Part shown: positions 9,251-10,376 of the stretch, piece after piece
Numbering within the stretch: position 1 is the stretch's first letter
How the letters are laid out: each line of letters opens with the position of its first letter
Source: Rhodobacterales bacterium UBA3089
Lineage (GTDB): Bacteria; Pseudomonadota; Alphaproteobacteria; Rhodobacterales; Rhodobacteraceae
NCBI GenBank assembly: GCA_002367255.1
Contig: DFBD01000101.1
Location: 1-10,376, forward strand
DNA length: 10,376 nt
Direction of reading: 5' to 3'
The notes under the pieces: model-generated
What the model was told of the DNA's origin: nothing
The model's database searches: none
Seen by the model: the letters and a program-made list of their open reading frames with translations, nothing else
Position numbers and translations under genes: made by a program

Positions 9251-9413
9251 TTGCCTTCTCCTGATTTTCGAGACGTTCCGCCATCAACCCAGCGCGTTCA
9301 CCCGAGCGACGCAATGACAGCAGAAACAGTGAAATTGCGAGGGCGATAACCGCCCATTTCCCGACAGCCAAGGCAACCCGACTGCCGGTGAACCACGTTA
9401 GCAGCGCACCCAT
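9159..9413 (-). CDS. Rz-like inner-membrane spanin
   Basis: An 84-residue protein with one N-terminal transmembrane segment (about 13-34), then a charged, helical, probably coiled-coil domain (35-82) rich in Glu, Arg and Ala that would sit in the periplasm. This is the plan of an inner-membrane spanin, which meets the Rz1 lipoprotein across the periplasm to complete lysis. The ATG at 9413 overlaps the stop of the peptidase gene (TGATG), giving coupled translation; an in-frame TTG at 9434 is less likely. Its 3' end hosts the start of the Rz1-like gene. It is shorter than lambda Rz (about 150 residues), though short forms occur in other phages. Assignment rests on topology and gene order, not on sequence identity. 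Confidence 0.78.
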   Translation of the reverse strand: MGALLTWFTGSRVALAVGKWAVIALAISLFLLSLRRSGERAGLMAERLENQEKANEIQHRMLEAAARRPRDRDELAERLRNCRF

Positions 9414-10087
9414 CAGCGCCGCCCTTTGCGCCAATCGTCCCAGCGGGCATAGATGGTGACACTGACGCCAATCAGCGCCACGGCGATGAAGGCCCAGCGC
9501 AAGGAATCGAGATACGGGATCAGCGGCTGGATGGCGGACTGCGTGTCGGCCACAGCCTGCTGCACCACCTCGACACCCGCCGCTCCGATGGTCGCAACAC
9601 CGGCTGCCCCACCACCCTTCATGGTGCGGCTCTCGGTCAGGTTTTCACGCAGACGTGGTGGCTCAGGCGCAAACCGGGCAGTGCGGGGTGGAAACGGATC
9701 GCCCCACTGGCGGGCACGACCGATGTCGATGTGCATGAAGTTCTGGCGGGGGTAGAATCCGAAACCGGTAAAGCCGACGGCTCGCGCTGCTTTCTCGAAA
9801 CATTCCGGATCATGGTTGGTCATTGAAATGTCAAAGGCAGCCCCCTGCAGATGCATGGAGTGCTCCGCGCCACCGACCTGCCGGTTATAGCCCGGACTGC
9901 GGTAGGCTGAATGCACGATCAGCGGCACGCCGAGCTTTTCTCGCAATGCCTGTAACTTGTCGAGCGCTACCTCATCGATGCGGATCGTCCCGTCACCGCG
10001 ACAGGCGATCTCTTCGGGCGAAAAATTCGCCCAGCGCCAAAGGGGTTCGGGGACATTGCGCCAGTCGGCGAAATACTGTGTGGTCAT
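9413..10087 (-). CDS. M15-family peptidoglycan peptidase with C-terminal membrane helix (phage endolysin-like)
   Basis: A 224-residue protein. Residues about 1-130 match the M15 D-Ala-D-Ala carboxypeptidase-like fold of many phage endolysins: VHSAYRSPGYN (58-68) is the substrate-site strand, and the zinc ligands are H79 and D86 in SMHLQGAAFDIS (77-88) plus H119 in FMHID (117-121). It would cut peptide cross-links in the cell wall. A Pro-rich linker (132-147), a Gly/Ala-rich part (158-172) and a C-terminal hydrophobic helix (about 197-213) with basic end RKGRR follow, so the enzyme is probably membrane-anchored. The ATG at 10087 has GGAG six bases before it; an in-frame TTG at 10099 would put that ribosome site inside the gene. 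It ends overlapping the Rz-like gene. Function in host lysis follows from the neighbours. Confidence 0.88.
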   Translation of the reverse strand: MTTQYFADWRNVPEPLWRWANFSPEEIACRGDGTIRIDEVALDKLQALREKLGVPLIVHSAYRSPGYNRQVGGAEHSMHLQGAAFDISMTNHDPECFEKAARAVGFTGFGFYPRQNFMHIDIGRARQWGDPFPPRTARFAPEPPRLRENLTESRTMKGGGAAGVATIGAAGVEVVQQAVADTQSAIQPLIPYLDSLRWAFIAVALIGVSVTIYARWDDWRKGRR

Positions 10088-10104
10088 GTGGTTCTCCAAT
10101 AAAA

Positions 10105-10128
10105 ACAGAAAACCCGCCTGTTGGCGGG
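10105..10128 (-). terminator. Intrinsic terminator after the DUF6127-like gene
   Basis: On the minus strand a perfect six-pair GC stem, CCCGCC and GGCGGG, closes a four-base loop (AACA) and is followed by TTTT, C, TG and five more T. It lies between the DUF6127-like stop and the peptidase ribosome site, about 30 bases after the former. It would cut or reduce read-through into the lysis genes. Confidence 0.75.
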
Positions 10129-10156
10129 CGCTTGGTTGGTATGATTTGAGCCTGTA

Positions 10157-10376
10157 TCAGCCGAACAGCTTCAGCCTCACGGCAATGCCCGCGATCAGGG
10201 CGAGCAGCAGGCCGGTGGTCATCAGGCGGATGATGGTCTGCCAGGCCGTGCGCCGTGCCATGCGCAAGCTGTCCAAAAGCGTGCGCAGATCGTGGATGTC
10301 GATGGCGGCTTCGGGACCATCGAGGCCGACGTTGGTCAGGGCCCTTCGCGCACCTTGCTCGGCAGCGCGGGCCAGC
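10157..10376 (-). CDS. DUF6127-like small membrane protein, 5' end beyond the window
   Basis: The last 72 residues are visible. They show an amphipathic helix with DIHDLRTLLDSLRMARRTAW, a basic helix, then a hydrophobic segment around TTGLLLALIAGIAV and a short basic end KLFG. The arrangement recalls the DUF6127 family of small proteins found in alphaproteobacterial prophages and gene-transfer-agent-like clusters, whose role is unknown to me. One membrane helix beside a peptidoglycan peptidase makes a holin-like or membrane-accessory role possible, but nothing proves it. The gene is partial because the window stops, not because of damage. A strong terminator follows it, so it may belong to the upstream phage structural operon. 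Confidence 0.65.
   Translation of the reverse strand, partial: LARAAEQGARRALTNVGLDGPEAAIDIHDLRTLLDSLRMARRTAWQTIIRLMTTGLLLALIAGIAVRLKLFG

Overview
The window looks like the cargo-bearing end of an integrated prophage or genomic island in an alphaproteobacterium. Fairly high GC, the style of the lysis genes (M15 peptidase with a C-terminal membrane helix, a DUF6127-like small membrane protein) and the tRNA-Cys remnant suggest Rhodobacterales, but that placement is inference. Every gene I support is on the minus strand, so the window is best read from right to left.

Right end (about 9.0-10.38 kb), phage lysis module: a partial DUF6127-like membrane protein, a clear intrinsic terminator, an M15-type peptidoglycan peptidase carrying a C-terminal membrane helix, then an Rz-like inner-membrane spanin and an Rz1-like lipoprotein spanin that starts inside the Rz gene in another frame. 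A 144-base gap follows with no gene; it is likely the promoter and operator region of the next operon.

Middle (0.2-8.81 kb), one long leftward operon of seven genes: a Phd/YefM-type antitoxin, hsdM, hsdS, a DUF6615-like gene with a nuclease-like motif, an XRE-ImmA/IrrE metallopeptidase, a DUF4411 PIN-domain protein, and hsdR. Neighbouring genes overlap by 1-4 bases or lie 2-13 bases apart, so they are probably co-transcribed and translationally coupled. HsdM, HsdS and HsdR are full length with all key motifs visible, so this should be a working type I restriction-modification system. The unusual part is the trio inserted between hsdS and hsdR: a candidate second nuclease, a protease-regulator and a candidate ribonuclease toxin. 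This recalls PrrC-like anticodon nucleases, which sit inside hsd operons and fire when restriction is disabled. An antitoxin gene with no adjacent toxin opens the operon.

Left end (1-203): a 3' fragment of tRNA-Cys (anticodon stem onward, minus strand, running off the window) with no 5' half, and an imperfect palindrome between it and hsdR. The fragment's truncated side faces the operon. This is what an attachment site looks like at the end of an element integrated in tRNA-Cys. It predicts an intact tRNA-Cys, and probably an integrase, at the other end of the element, to the right of this window.
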